From assembly GCF_003429565.1 (NCBI RefSeq), contig NZ_QUAK01000031.1, positions 1 through 34,720 of the forward strand: a stretch of DNA of 34,720 nt. Reading direction: 5' to 3'. The position numbers were made by a program, and so were the translations under genes. Each line of letters begins with the position of its first letter. Position 1 is the stretch's first letter. The notes under the pieces were generated by a model. The model did not search any database. It was not told the origin of the DNA and was given only the letters and a program-made list of their open reading frames with translations. The DNA comes from Streptomyces triticagri (GTDB lineage Bacteria > Actinomycetota > Actinomycetes > Streptomycetales > Streptomycetaceae). Below are positions 1-11,005 of the stretch, piece after piece.

Positions 1-123
1 CCCCGTCACCACAAGGAGCACCCCGAGCCCACGCCCGGCACCCACACCCCCGCCCACATCCGACGAGACGTCCTGGGAAGCGCTGGAGTGCGAGCCGTTC
101 TTCGCCGTAGTCGTCTTGCCCAT
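1..123 (-). CDS. 5' end of an unidentified gene (partial)
   Basis: Reading leftward from an ATG at 123-121, an open frame of 41 codons runs off the window edge. The peptide begins MGKTTTAKNG, continues with a Ser/Asp/Gly-rich stretch and ends in what looks like the start of a hydrophobic helix (LGVLLVV). A short cytoplasmic tail followed by a first membrane segment is the simplest reading. A GTG lies directly before the ATG and could be the start instead. The gene is divergent from the ABC transporter operon across about 150 bases that hold an inverted repeat. The family cannot be named from so little sequence; a small multi-pass membrane protein is only a guess. Confidence 0.5.
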   Translation of the reverse strand, partial: MGKTTTAKNGSHSSASQDVSSDVGGGVGAGRGLGVLLVVTG

Positions 124-198
124 CACGCCATTCCGTCGGTCGGTCGGTGGCCCTCAGGAGGCCCTGCGGAAAGGCTCATTGTGCCGCACGAGCCTGTG

Positions 199-218
199 TG
201 TCCACCGGTCGGTGGACA
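199..218. promoter_or_regulatory. Inverted repeat, possible operator
   Basis: TGTCCACC and GGTGGACA form perfect 8-base arms around a GGTC centre, between two divergent genes. The 10-mer CGGTCGGTGG found at 206-215 also occurs at 141-150. A dimeric repressor of the TetR or MarR type, controlling the exporter operon or its divergent neighbour, is an inference. Confidence 0.45.
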
Positions 219-273
219 TCACCGCGTACGACCGGTGGGCCCGGCACGGCGGGATCCGCGCCAGGGTCGGACC

Positions 274-1146
274 ATGGACGCCACAACAGGGGACACCGAG
301 GCCGCAGTCGAGGTGCGCGGCCTGCGCAAGCGGTACGGGGACGTCACGGCCGTCGACGGGATCGATCTGCGGGTGGGGCGCGGGGAGGTCTTCGGCCTGC
401 TCGGGCCGAACGGCGCGGGCAAGAGCACAACGGTGGAGATCCTGCAGGGCCACCGCACGCGGGACGCGGGCGATGTGCGGGTCCTGGGCTCCGATCCGGG
501 CAGCGCGGGGCGTGAGCTGCGCGCCCGCATCGGGATCGTCTGGCAGGACGAGTCGGCGCCGGCGGAGCTGACCGTGGACGAGACGGTGCGGCACTTCGCG
601 CGCTACTACCCGTCGCCCCGGGACCCCGGCGAGGTGATCGGCCTGGTCGGCCTCGGCGAGAAGAGCGGCGCCCGGGTCAAGAGCCTGTCCGGCGGTCAGC
701 GCCGCCGGCTCGACGTGGCGCTCGGCATCGTCGGGGGCCCTGAGGTCCTGCTGCTCGACGAGCCGACCACCGGCTTCGACCCCGCGGCCCGGCGGCAGTT
801 CTGGGAACTGGTCGCGGCGCTGGCCGACGAGGGCACCACGATCGTCCTCACCACGCACTATCTGGAGGAGGCCGAAGCCCTCGCCGACCGGCTCGCCGTG
901 ATCACCGCCGGCCGGGTGGCGGCCGAGGGCTCGCCCGCGGAACTGCGCCGGCTGCACAGCTCGCTCGCGACGGTCGAGTGGACGGGGCACGACGGCCGCG
1001 CGCACAGCGAGCGGACCGGGACCCCGACCCGTACGGTCGCCGAACTCAGCGCGTCCTTCGACGGCGAGATCCCGGGCCTGCGGATCAGCCGCCCGACCCT
1101 CGAGGACATCTACCTGGGGCTCACCGGACAGGAGAGCGCGCGATGA
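274..1146 (+). CDS. ABC-2 type transporter, ATP-binding protein
   Basis: A 290-residue ATPase that would power the permease encoded next to it, at the inner face of the membrane. It shows Walker A GPNGAGKST (about residues 45-53), the Q-loop region near WQDE (90-93), the signature LSGGQRRR (138-145), Walker B LLLDEPTTGFDP (159-170) and an H-loop TTHYLEEAE. This is the DrrA-like branch of ABC-2 ATPases, usually linked to export of drugs or lipids. The ATG at 274 was chosen because the open frame upstream of it is low-complexity and unlike the family. Its stop overlaps the permease ATG by four bases (ATGA), implying translational coupling. The substrate cannot be told from the sequence. Confidence 0.93.
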   Translation: MDATTGDTEAAVEVRGLRKRYGDVTAVDGIDLRVGRGEVFGLLGPNGAGKSTTVEILQGHRTRDAGDVRVLGSDPGSAGRELRARIGIVWQDESAPAELTVDETVRHFARYYPSPRDPGEVIGLVGLGEKSGARVKSLSGGQRRRLDVALGIVGGPEVLLLDEPTTGFDPAARRQFWELVAALADEGTTIVLTTHYLEEAEALADRLAVITAGRVAAEGSPAELRRLHSSLATVEWTGHDGRAHSERTGTPTRTVAELSASFDGEIPGLRISRPTLEDIYLGLTGQESAR

Positions 1147-1991
1147 CCACGACCCGTACGGAGACACGTACCGCGAGCCGACCGGCCGCCGCGCTTCCCG
1201 GCGCCTGGCGGCTGGGCCTGGCCCGCGGCGCCCTGGAACTGCGGCAGTTCTTCCGCGAGCGGGACCAGGTGATCTTCACCTTCTCCTTCCCGGTCCTCTT
1301 CCTCTTCCTCTTCGCCTCGATCTTCAGCGACGACGTGCAGGGCGCGGACATCACCGCATCGCAGCTCTACGTCCCGGCGATGATCGCGGCAGGCATCATG
1401 TCCACCAGCTTCCAGTCGCTCGGCATCTCCATCGCCATGGAACGCGACCAGAACGTGCTGCGCCGGCTGCGCGGCACACCGATGCCCCCGGCGGCGTACT
1501 TCCTCGGCAAGCTCTGGCTGGTCCTCGTCACCGGGCTCCTCGAGACGGTGCTGCTGCTCACGGTCGGTGTCGCCGTGTACGACATCGAGCTGCCGGGCGG
1601 CGCGGCGGACTGGCTCACCTTCGGCTGGATCTTCGTCCTCGGTCTGACCGGCTGTGCGCTGCTCGGCATCGCGATCAGCAGCGTGCCGAAGTCGGCGCAG
1701 AGCGCCACCTCGGTGGTCATCCTGCCGTTCCTGGTACTGCAGTTCATCTCCGGGGTCTACATCGCCATCGACACCATCCCGGACTGGATGCTCAATATCG
1801 GGGCGCTGTTCCCGCTGAAGTGGATGTGCCAGGGGCTGCGGGGCGTGTTCCTGCCCGAGTCGGCGCGGATACTGGAACAGACGGGTAGCTGGGAGTACGG
1901 CCGTATCGCGCTGGTGCTCGCGGCCTGGTGCGTCGGAGGATTGCTGCTGTGTCTGCTGACATTCCGGTGGAAGAGCCGGCGCGACGGCTGA
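1143..1991 (+). CDS. ABC-2 type transporter, permease
   Basis: A 282-residue integral membrane protein, the partner of the ATPase just upstream. After a basic N-terminal tail of about 40 residues there are roughly six hydrophobic segments, beginning with one around FPVLFLFLFASIF and ending with one near the C-terminus (LVLAAWCVGGLLLCLLTF). The length and pattern match DrrB-like ABC-2 permeases. The ATG at 1143 overlaps the ATPase stop. The gene ends 43 bases inside the following kinase gene, so all four genes from 274 to 3834 are probably one transcript. Export of an antibiotic, a lipid or a peptide would each be consistent. Confidence 0.92.
   Translation: MTTTRTETRTASRPAAALPGAWRLGLARGALELRQFFRERDQVIFTFSFPVLFLFLFASIFSDDVQGADITASQLYVPAMIAAGIMSTSFQSLGISIAMERDQNVLRRLRGTPMPPAAYFLGKLWLVLVTGLLETVLLLTVGVAVYDIELPGGAADWLTFGWIFVLGLTGCALLGIAISSVPKSAQSATSVVILPFLVLQFISGVYIAIDTIPDWMLNIGALFPLKWMCQGLRGVFLPESARILEQTGSWEYGRIALVLAAWCVGGLLLCLLTFRWKSRRDG
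1935..1940 (+). promoter_or_regulatory. Ribosome binding site deciding the kinase start
   Basis: GGAGGA lies inside the end of the permease gene, 8 bases before the GTG at 1949. A GTG at 1928 in the same frame lies upstream of this site and so cannot use it, which is why 1949 is preferred. Confidence 0.6.
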
Positions 1992-3217
1992 GCGGCACGA
2001 CCGGGGCCCGCTCCCCCGACGTGTGGGATCGCTCGTTCCGTATCTGGGACGGCTACTACGCGGTGGTGTGGCTGGCGACCGTGGTGTTCGTGCTCGGCAC
2101 CGGCGATCCGTCCCCCGCGGTGCGGTTCGCCACCGCCGGGCTGCTCACGCTCCTGGTGCCGCTCTATGTTCTCTTCGGGCGCCGGCTGCTGATCGCGGAC
2201 GGTGCGGACGTACGGCGGTCGCAGCGGTACATGACGGCCACGATCATGCTGTTCCTGCCGGCCGGGACGCTGATGGGCGAGACCCGGCTGATGGCCTTCG
2301 CGCTCGTGCCGCAGTGCTTCATGGCGCTGCGCAGAGTGCCCGCGCTGGTGGCGGTCACCGTGGTCAACATCGCGCCGGTGATCGGCTGGGCGCTGGTGTG
2401 GACGGTCAGCGGCCGGGAGTTCTTCTACAACACGGTCTTCGCCCTGGTGACCCTGGTGTTCTCGGTCGCCATGGGCCACTGGATCACCTCGATCATCGAG
2501 CAGAGTCAGGAACGGGCCCTGCTGATCGAGGAGTTGGAGGCCAGCCGCGGCGAGGTGGCCCGGCTCTCGGCGGCGCACGGCGCCCTCGCCGAGCGGGAGC
2601 GCCTCACCCGGGAGATCCACGACACCCTCGCCCAGGGCTTCACAAGTGTCCTGATGCTGTCCCAGGCGCTGGACGCGGAGATCGAGCACGACCCGGTGGC
2701 CGCGCGGCGCCACCTCGGGATGCTCGGCGACACCGCGCGGCAGAACCTCGACGAGGCGCGCGCCCTGGTCGCGGACGGCGGTCCGGCCGATCTGCACGGC
2801 GCCTCGCTGCCGGACGCGGTGCGCCGGCTCGCCGGGCGCCAGGACCCACCGGCCGAGGTGGCGGTGCGCGGGACAGCGGCGCCGCTGCCGCCCGGCCTGG
2901 AGGTGGTGGCGCTGCGCGCCTGTCAGGAGGCGCTGGCCAATGTACGCAAGCACGCGGGTCCCGAACCCACAGTGACCGTCGGGCTCACGTACACCGCCGA
3001 GGCGCTCGACCTGACGGTGCGCGACGACGGTCCGGGCTTCGACCCGTCCGTCCCGCACGAGGGTTACGGTCTGGCCGGACTCACCGCCCGGGCCGTCGAG
3101 GTCGGCGGGACCGCCGAGGTGCACAGCGCGCCGGGCGAGGGGGCCAAGGTCACCGTACGGCTGCCGTTCCCGGCGCCGGTCGCGCAGGCACCCGCGGACA
3201 CGAGGAGTGACTCATGA
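1949..3217 (+). CDS. Two-component sensor histidine kinase (NarL/DesK type)
   Basis: A 422-residue membrane kinase. About five hydrophobic segments occupy the first 180 residues, with no large extracellular domain, so it probably senses something within or at the membrane. The dimerisation and phosphoacceptor region reads RLTREIHDTLAQGF, with the phosphorylated His near residue 224. The ATPase domain shows an N-box (EALANVRKHA), a G1 box (DDGPGFD) and a G2 box (GYGLAGL). These are HisKA_3 and HATPase_c features of kinases that pair with LuxR-type regulators. The GTG start at 1949 has a strong RBS within the permease gene. The stop overlaps the regulator ATG by four bases. Being co-transcribed with an exporter suggests that it controls, or is stimulated by, that exporter. 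Confidence 0.93.
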   Translation: MSADIPVEEPARRLSGTTGARSPDVWDRSFRIWDGYYAVVWLATVVFVLGTGDPSPAVRFATAGLLTLLVPLYVLFGRRLLIADGADVRRSQRYMTATIMLFLPAGTLMGETRLMAFALVPQCFMALRRVPALVAVTVVNIAPVIGWALVWTVSGREFFYNTVFALVTLVFSVAMGHWITSIIEQSQERALLIEELEASRGEVARLSAAHGALAERERLTREIHDTLAQGFTSVLMLSQALDAEIEHDPVAARRHLGMLGDTARQNLDEARALVADGGPADLHGASLPDAVRRLAGRQDPPAEVAVRGTAAPLPPGLEVVALRACQEALANVRKHAGPEPTVTVGLTYTAEALDLTVRDDGPGFDPSVPHEGYGLAGLTARAVEVGGTAEVHSAPGEGAKVTVRLPFPAPVAQAPADTRSDS

Positions 3218-3834
3218 TCCGCGTCCTGCTCGCCGACGACCACCCGGTGGTACGGGAGGGTCTGCGCGCGATGCTCAGCGTCGAGCCGGACATGGAGGTC
3301 GTCGCGGAGGCGTCCAGCGGGCCGGCGGCCGAGGCGCTGAGTGCCGAACTCGCCCCGGACATCGTCCTGATGGACCTGCGGATGCCGGGCGGCAACGGCG
3401 TCGAGTCCATCGAGCGGATGGGCGCCGCGGGCCTGCCCTGCCGGGTGATCGTCCTGACCACGTACGAGAGCGACGGCGACATCCTGCGGGCGGTGGAGGC
3501 GGGAGCGGCGGGCTATCTGCTCAAGGATCTGGCTCGCGGTGAACTGGCGGACGCCGTACGGGCCGCGGCGCGTGGCGAGACCGTGCTCGCGCCGTCGGTG
3601 GCGGCCCGTCTGGTGGACCGGCTGCGGACCCGCCCGGAGCGGCCCCGGCTCTCCGAACGCGAGACGGCGGTGCTGCGCCTGGTCGCGGAGGGCTGCACCA
3701 ATGCGGAGATCGGCCGCCGCCTGTACATCGGCGAGTCCACCGTGAAGACGTATCTGCTGCGGGTCTTCGGGAAGTTGGGCGTGGACGACCGTACGGCCGC
3801 GGTGACCACGGCGATGCGGCACGAACTGCTGTGA
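3214..3834 (+). CDS. Response regulator, NarL/LuxR family
   Basis: A 206-residue cytoplasmic transcription factor, partner of the kinase it overlaps. The receiver domain has the acidic pair D8-D9, the phosphorylated Asp at D54 (VLMDLRMPG), Thr in LTTYE (around 81-85) and Lys104 (LLKDL). The C-terminal LuxR-type helix-turn-helix covers about residues 145-205 (LSERE...TNAEIGRRLYIGESTVKTYLLRVFGKLG). All phosphotransfer residues are present, so it should be active. The palindrome at 199-218 upstream of the operon is one candidate target, but nothing in the sequence ties the two. A convergent terminator follows. Confidence 0.95.
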   Translation: MIRVLLADDHPVVREGLRAMLSVEPDMEVVAEASSGPAAEALSAELAPDIVLMDLRMPGGNGVESIERMGAAGLPCRVIVLTTYESDGDILRAVEAGAAGYLLKDLARGELADAVRAAARGETVLAPSVAARLVDRLRTRPERPRLSERETAVLRLVAEGCTNAEIGRRLYIGESTVKTYLLRVFGKLGVDDRTAAVTTAMRHELL

Positions 3835-3854
3835 CGCGGTCCGCCGCGACACGA

Positions 3855-3882
3855 GAGGGGCCCACCCTTCGGTGAGCCCCTC
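3855..3882. terminator. Convergent terminator
   Basis: GAGGGGC (3855-3861) pairs with GCCCCTC (3876-3882), with further CAC/GTG pairing inside and a TTCG-containing loop. It sits between the response regulator (plus) and hisS (minus), each ending within about 30 bases, and probably serves both. No T-run follows, which is common in Streptomyces. Confidence 0.7.
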
Positions 3883-3908
3883 GTCGTCGCGGTCGCGTGC
3901 CGCCCGGA

Positions 3909-5171
3909 TCAGCCGAGCAGCGCCCGCAGTTCGTCGGTCACGGACGCCAGCGGTACGGGGTGCTGCTCGCCGGAGTCCATGTCCTTGAGCTGGACGACGC
4001 CCTCGGCCAGGTCGCGCTCGCCGGCCACCAGGGTGTAGCGGGCGCCCGAGCGGTTGGCGCTCTTCATCGCGGACTTCAGGCCGCGTCCGCCGAAGGCGAA
4101 GTCCGCGGCGATGCCCGCCCTGCGCAGTCCGGTGACCACGGAGAACAGCGTCCGCCTGGCCTCCTCGCCGAGCGGTACCGCGAACACGCTGGTGGTCGCG
4201 GGCAGTTCGAGCGTGACGCCCTCGGCCTCCAGGGCGAGCACCGTACGGTCGACGCCGAGCGCCCAGCCGACCGACGGCAGCGCCGGGCCGCCGATCATCT
4301 CGGACAGGCCGTCGTAGCGTCCGCCGCCGCCGACCGCGGACTGCGACCCGAGGCCGTCGTGCACGAACTCGAAGGTGGTGCGGGTGTAGTAGTCGAGCCC
4401 GCGGACCAGCTTCGGGTCGTCCTCGTAGACCACTCCCGCCGCCGTGAGCAGTTCGCGGACCTCCTCGTGGTACGCCTTGCAGGCGTCGCAGAGGTAGTCG
4501 CGCAGCGCCGGGGCGCCGACGAGCTGCTTCTGGACGTCGGCCCGCTTGTCGTCGAGCACCCGCAGCGGGTTGATCTCGATCCGGCGGCGGGTCTCGTCGT
4601 CCAGGTCGAGGGCGCGCAGGAAGGTCTGCAGTGCGTCCCGGTAGACGGGCCGGCACTCCTTGTCGCCCAGCGAGTTGAGCAGGATCCGGAAGTTCCGGAG
4701 GCCCAGGCTGCGGTACGCCTGGTCGGCCAGGATGATCAGCTCGGCGTCGAGCACCGGGTCCTCGGCGCCGATCGCCTCGGCACCGACCTGCGAGAAGTGG
4801 CGGTAACGGCCCTTCTGCGGGCGCTCGTAGCGGTAGTACGAGCCCGAGTACCAGAGCTTGACGGGCAGATTGCCGGCCTTGTGCAGATTGGCCTCGAGCG
4901 CGGCGCGGAGCACCGACGCGGTGCCCTCGGGGCGCAGGGCGAGCCTGTCGCCGCCCTTGGTCTCGAAGGCGTACATCTCCTTGGTGACGATGTCGGTGGA
5001 CTCGCCGACGCCGCGCGCGAACAGCTCGACGTTCTCGAATCCGGGCGTCTCGACATAGCCGTAGCCGGAGTTTCTGAGCGGCTCGGAGATCGCGTCACGG
5101 ACAGCCAGATAGGTGGCGCTGTCCGGCGGGATCAGATCGTAGGTGCCCTTGGGGGCCTGGAAAGTACTCAC
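3909..5171 (-). CDS. hisS: Histidyl-tRNA synthetase
   Basis: A 420-residue class II aminoacyl-tRNA synthetase that charges tRNA-His. The class II core includes RPEGT (about 80-84), motif 2 in [20 protein letters not shown] (about 111-130), the histidine-specific loop [15 protein letters not shown] and motif 3 (GWALGVDR). The length is normal for the short bacterial type. The C-terminal anticodon-binding domain ends the protein. The start is a GTG at 5171, followed by the expected N-terminus ([12 protein letters not shown]). The upstream hydrolase gene ends 12 bases before it, so the two are probably co-transcribed, as in other actinobacteria. Confidence 0.97.
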   Translation of the reverse strand: MSTFQAPKGTYDLIPPDSATYLAVRDAISEPLRNSGYGYVETPGFENVELFARGVGESTDIVTKEMYAFETKGGDRLALRPEGTASVLRAALEANLHKAGNLPVKLWYSGSYYRYERPQKGRYRHFSQVGAEAIGAEDPVLDAELIILADQAYRSLGLRNFRILLNSLGDKECRPVYRDALQTFLRALDLDDETRRRIEINPLRVLDDKRADVQKQLVGAPALRDYLCDACKAYHEEVRELLTAAGVVYEDDPKLVRGLDYYTRTTFEFVHDGLGSQSAVGGGGRYDGLSEMIGGPALPSVGWALGVDRTVLALEAEGVTLELPATTSVFAVPLGEEARRTLFSVVTGLRRAGIAADFAFGGRGLKSAMKSANRSGARYTLVAGERDLAEGVVQLKDMDSGEQHPVPLASVTDELRALLG

Positions 5172-5183
5172 GGGAAACTTTCG

Positions 5184-5891
5184 TCACATTCCTCGTCGAG
5201 GAGCCTGTCCGGCTCCCTGGCCGGCGGCCACCTGCCGCAGATACGGGTTGGTGGCGCGCTCCTGGCCGATGGTGGTCTGGGGACCGTGTCCGGACAGGAC
5301 GACGGTCGAATCGTCGAGCGGCAGGCACACCCGGCCGAGCGACTCGAGGATGTCCTCGTGCGAGCCGCCGGGCAGGTCGGTGCGTCCGATGGAGCCGGCG
5401 AACAGCAGATCGCCCGAGAAGAAGACCTGCGGGACGTCCGCGGCCTCGGGCATCCGGAAGGTCACCGACCCCTTGGTATGGCCGGGGGCGTGCGCGACAT
5501 GGAAGTCCAGACCCGCGAGGCTGAGCTGCGCGCCGTCGGACAGCTCCTGCACGTCGTCCGGCTCGCCCACGGTCAGTTCGCCCATCAGCGGCATACCGAT
5601 CGCGCGCCCGATCCCCTTCTCCGGGTCGCTCATCATGTAGCGGTCGTCGGGGTGGATCCAGGCCGGCACGTCGTGCGCGCCGCAGACCGGCACCACGGAG
5701 GCGACGTGATCGATGTGTCCGTGCGTGAGGACGACCGCGACAGGCTTGAGCCGATGCTTCTCGAGTGCTTCCTCGACGCCTTCGGTGGCCTGGTGGCCAG
5801 GGTCGATGATCACGCACTCCTCACCGGCGGCGGGGGCGACCAGATAACAATTGGTCCCCCAGGCCCCGGCGGGGAACCCGGCAATGAGCAC
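5184..5891 (-). CDS. Metallo-beta-lactamase fold hydrolase (glyoxalase II-like)
   Basis: A 235-residue cytoplasmic metal-dependent hydrolase. The motif THGHIDH (residues 56-62) supplies the HxHxDH metal ligands. Further ligands are His in APGHTKGS, Asp in FSGDLLF and His in LSGHGPQT. This is the glyoxalase II/thioesterase-like branch of the superfamily and corresponds by position to M. tuberculosis Rv2581c. The true substrate is unknown; hydrolysis of S-lactoyl or other mycothiol-type thioesters is a reasonable guess. The GTG start at 5891 is preceded by GAAGGA. It leads hisS in a likely two-gene operon and is divergent from the cyclophilin gene. Confidence 0.9.
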   Translation of the reverse strand: MLIAGFPAGAWGTNCYLVAPAAGEECVIIDPGHQATEGVEEALEKHRLKPVAVVLTHGHIDHVASVVPVCGAHDVPAWIHPDDRYMMSDPEKGIGRAIGMPLMGELTVGEPDDVQELSDGAQLSLAGLDFHVAHAPGHTKGSVTFRMPEAADVPQVFFSGDLLFAGSIGRTDLPGGSHEDILESLGRVCLPLDDSTVVLSGHGPQTTIGQERATNPYLRQVAAGQGAGQAPRRGM

Positions 5892-5935
5892 GATCGTCCT
5901 TCATTCGGTCCGTCGGGAGATTTGCAGCAGATCAG

Positions 5936-5966
5936 AGCCTACCGGCGAGGCTCGGCTCACAGCCAA
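5936..5966 (-). promoter_or_regulatory. Possible promoter for the hydrolase-hisS operon
   Basis: On the minus strand, TAGGCT (5941-5936) resembles a vegetative -10 element, and TTGGCT (5966-5961) lies 19 bases upstream of it as a weak -35. The site is about 45 bases before the GTG at 5891. The spacing is long, so this is tentative. Confidence 0.35.
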
Positions 5967-6041
5967 CGCCTATACGGTACGGGGCAAGCGCCGGCAGGCC
6001 GGAGAGACGTTCGAGCGGGTCCGCGTACCCCAGACAGCAAT

Positions 6042-6047
6042 GAGGAG
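6042..6047 (+). promoter_or_regulatory. Ribosome binding site deciding the cyclophilin start
   Basis: GAGGAG ends 8 bases before the GTG at 6056. An in-frame GTG at 6047 overlaps the site and so cannot be its start; 6056 is therefore chosen. Confidence 0.65.
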
Positions 6048-6055
6048 TGCACCCG

Positions 6056-6829
6056 GTGGTCAGCAACGAGCAGCGGCGGAAACAGCTCGCCCGGGAGAAG
6101 TACGTGCGCCAGCAGCAGCGGCGGGAGGCCGCCCGGCGCAAGTCGCAGCGGCGGCTCGCGGTGATCTCGGCCGCGATCGCCGTGGTGCTCGTGGCGGGTG
6201 CCGTGGCGGCTGCCGCGGGCGCGTTCAGCGGCGGCGACGACACCAAGGACAGCTCCGCCGAGTCCGCGCCGCCCACTCCGGAGCAGTCCAAGGAGCCGAA
6301 GCTCACCGTCGACAAGAAGGCGGCATACACGATGCGCCTCGAGACGAACCGGGGCGATGTCTCGATCGCGATGGACGCCTCGAAGACTCCGCGGACGACG
6401 AACTCCTTCAAGCACCTCGCGGACAAGAAGTTCTTCGACGGGACCAAGTGCCACCGGCTCACCACCGAGGGCATCCGCGTACTGCAGTGCGGCGACCCGA
6501 AGGGCACCGGCGAGGGCGGCCCGGGCTACAACATCCCGGACGAGAACCTGAAGGCGCTCGGCAAGCCCGGCAAGAAGGGCACGGTCACCTACCCGGCGGG
6601 CACGGTGGCGATGGCCAACACCGGCGAGCCGGACAGCGGCGGCAGCCAGTTCTTCCTGGTGTACGAGGACTCGGAGCTGCCGCCCTCGTACACGCCCTTC
6701 GGGAAGATGGACGATGCGGGTCTGAAGGCCGTCAAGGCGGTCGCGAAGGCCGGGGTGTCCGGCGGTGGCGCGGACGGCGCCCCGAAGAAGGCCGTCACCA
6801 TCGAAAAGGCGACGGTCGAGAAGGACTGA
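6056..6829 (+). CDS. ppiB: Membrane-anchored cyclophilin-type peptidyl-prolyl isomerase
   Basis: A 257-residue protein with a very basic N-terminus, one membrane helix (about residues 34-57), a Ser/Pro/Glu-rich linker and a C-terminal cyclophilin domain facing outward. Its role would be proline isomerisation during folding of exported proteins. Recognisable parts are CHRLTTEG with the catalytic Arg, LQCGDPKGTG with the conserved Gln, SQFFLVY and YTPFGKM. Two Cys in the domain (CHR and QCGD) could pair outside the cell. Position and membrane anchor match M. tuberculosis PpiB (Rv2582). It is divergent from the hydrolase-hisS pair. No lipobox is visible. Confidence 0.9.
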   Translation: MVSNEQRRKQLAREKYVRQQQRREAARRKSQRRLAVISAAIAVVLVAGAVAAAAGAFSGGDDTKDSSAESAPPTPEQSKEPKLTVDKKAAYTMRLETNRGDVSIAMDASKTPRTTNSFKHLADKKFFDGTKCHRLTTEGIRVLQCGDPKGTGEGGPGYNIPDENLKALGKPGKKGTVTYPAGTVAMANTGEPDSGGSQFFLVYEDSELPPSYTPFGKMDDAGLKAVKAVAKAGVSGGGADGAPKKAVTIEKATVEKD

Positions 6830-7023
6830 TCGCCCGGCGCGGGCAGCGCTGCCGGCCTGGCCCAAGAAGCATTGATTGCCTCGCGCTGGATGCGGACAGC
6901 TCCCCTGCTCGTCGCCTATGTTGGCGTATGGCAGGGCGCGCCGTGGGCCGGCGGCCCTGAGGAAACTGTGGACGATGCCGCGGGGGCCGAGGCTCCGCGC
7001 GGGCATCATGTGGAGGAGGCGCT

Positions 7024-8253
7024 GTGAGCAGCGACCCGTGGGGCCGCGTCGACGAGACGGGCACCGTGTACGTGCGTACCGCCGACGGAGAACGAGTCGT
7101 CGGCTCGTGGCAGGCAGGCTCGCCCGATGAGGCCCTTGCCTACTTCAAGCGCAAGTACGACGGCCTGGTCGTCGAGATCGGCCTCCTCGAGCGCCGGGTG
7201 CAGACGACGGACCTGTCCGCCAAGGACGCCACGACCGCTATCGACCACCTGCGTCAGCAGGTCGACGAGGCGCACGCGGTCGGCGATCTGGATGCGCTGT
7301 CGAAGCGGCTCGACAAGCTGGTGGAGAAGGTCGAGGCCCGCCGCGAGGAGCGCAAGGCGCAGAAGGCGAAGCAGACCGACGAGGCGAAGCACGCCAAGGA
7401 GGCGCTGGTCGCCGAGGCCGAGGAGCTGGCGCAGAGCGAGCAGTGGCGGGTCGCGGGCGAGCGCCTTCGCGCCCTGGTGGACACCTGGAAGGGGCTGCCA
7501 CGTCTCGACCGCAAGTCGGACGACGAGCTGTGGCACCGCTTCTCGCACGCCAGGTCGGCGTTCTCGAAGCGGCGCAAGGCGCATTTCGCGGCGCTCGACG
7601 CGCAGCGCGAGGAGGCACGGCAGGCCAAGGAGAAGCTGGTCGGCGAGGCCGAGGCGCTGTCGAACTCGACGGACTGGGGCCCGACGGCCGCCCGCTACCG
7701 CGACCTGATGGCCCAGTGGAAGGCGGCTGGCCGCGCCCAGCGCGAGCACGAGGACGACCTGTGGAACCGCTTCCGCGGCGCCCAGGACATCTTCTTCACC
7801 GCGCGCAGCGCCGTCTTCGCCGAGCGGGACGCCGAGCAGGCGGAGAATCTGAAGCTGAAGGAGGAGCTGGCCGAGGAGGCCGAGAAGCTTCTGCCGATCA
7901 CCGACCTCAAGGCGGCCCGCGCGGCCTTCCGCTCGATCAACGAGCGCTGGGAGGCCATCGGTCACGTGCCGCGCGACGCCCGGCCGAAGGTCGAGGGCCG
8001 GATGCACACGGTGGAGCGTGCGCTGCAGGACTCCGAGGAGACCGAGTGGCGGCGTACGAACCCGGAGGCGCGGGCCCGCGCCGAGGGGCTCACGGGCCAG
8101 CTGCAGGACGCGGTCGACAAGCTGCGCGCCCAGGTCGACGCCGCCCGCTCCGCGGGGAACGACGCGAAGGCCGACAAGCTGCAGCGCGAGCTGGACGGCC
8201 GGCAGGCGCTGCTCGACCAGGCACTCAAGGGCCTGGAGGAGTTCGGCGGCTGA
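7024..8253 (+). CDS. DUF349 domain protein
   Basis: A 409-residue, highly charged, mostly helical protein with no signal peptide or membrane segment. After an N-terminal segment with a VYVRTADGERVVGSWQAG-like motif come about three related helical repeats, each built round a tryptophan-centred pattern such as WKGL(P)..DDELWHRF, WKAAGRAQREHEDDLWNRF and RWEAIGHVPRDA. These are DUF349 repeats, whose biochemical role is not established. The C-terminal 80 residues are predicted coiled coil (heptad-rich, Arg/Lys/Glu/Gln). The GTG start has a GGAGGAGG ribosome site just upstream. The 194 bases before it (6830-7023) show only short GC hairpins. A strong terminator shared with relA follows. Confidence 0.88.
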   Translation: MSSDPWGRVDETGTVYVRTADGERVVGSWQAGSPDEALAYFKRKYDGLVVEIGLLERRVQTTDLSAKDATTAIDHLRQQVDEAHAVGDLDALSKRLDKLVEKVEARREERKAQKAKQTDEAKHAKEALVAEAEELAQSEQWRVAGERLRALVDTWKGLPRLDRKSDDELWHRFSHARSAFSKRRKAHFAALDAQREEARQAKEKLVGEAEALSNSTDWGPTAARYRDLMAQWKAAGRAQREHEDDLWNRFRGAQDIFFTARSAVFAERDAEQAENLKLKEELAEEAEKLLPITDLKAARAAFRSINERWEAIGHVPRDARPKVEGRMHTVERALQDSEETEWRRTNPEARARAEGLTGQLQDAVDKLRAQVDAARSAGNDAKADKLQRELDGRQALLDQALKGLEEFGG

Positions 8254-8267
8254 CCGCTCCGGGTACG

Positions 8268-8309
8268 CATGAGGAGGCCCCCGGCACGATCGCCGGGGGC
8301 CTCCTCATG
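8268..8309. terminator. Long bidirectional terminator hairpin
   Basis: An uninterrupted 18-bp stem (8268-8285 with 8292-8309) around a six-base loop ACGATC, in the short gap between the convergent DUF349 gene and relA. It begins 14 bases after the DUF349 stop and ends 18 bases from the relA stop, so it can terminate both. Confidence 0.9.
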
Positions 8310-8327
8310 TGCGTACGGGTGCCGGTG

Positions 8328-10826
<2,499 letters not shown>

Positions 10827-10953
10827 GAGCGCTCCTCGTGCAGGGTCCGGCCCCCCGATCAGGTCCGGACTGCCATGGTAGCGAGGGACCGGGCTTCGCT
10901 CGCGTCCGCTCCGGACTCCGCTGCATCGCAGCCAGGGAAATGTCGGACGAAAG

Positions 10954-10986
10954 GAGCGGGCGACCCGAGATTCGGGTCGCCCGCTC
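10954..10986 (-). terminator. Terminator after apt
   Basis: A perfect 15-bp stem (10954-10968 with 10972-10986) and a three-base loop, 19 bases downstream of the apt stop. It separates the yajC-secD-secF-apt transcript from relA and implies a separate relA promoter between 10827 and 10953, where TACCAT (10880-10875) is a possible -10. Confidence 0.88.
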
Positions 10987-11005
10987 GAGCGGAGCGGCGG
11001 TCCGT

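Noticed and set aside
1757..3124. Minus-strand open frame opposite the sensor kinase
   Set aside because: It is antisense to a kinase with all its motifs, and the translated product is His/Arg/Gly-rich without domains.
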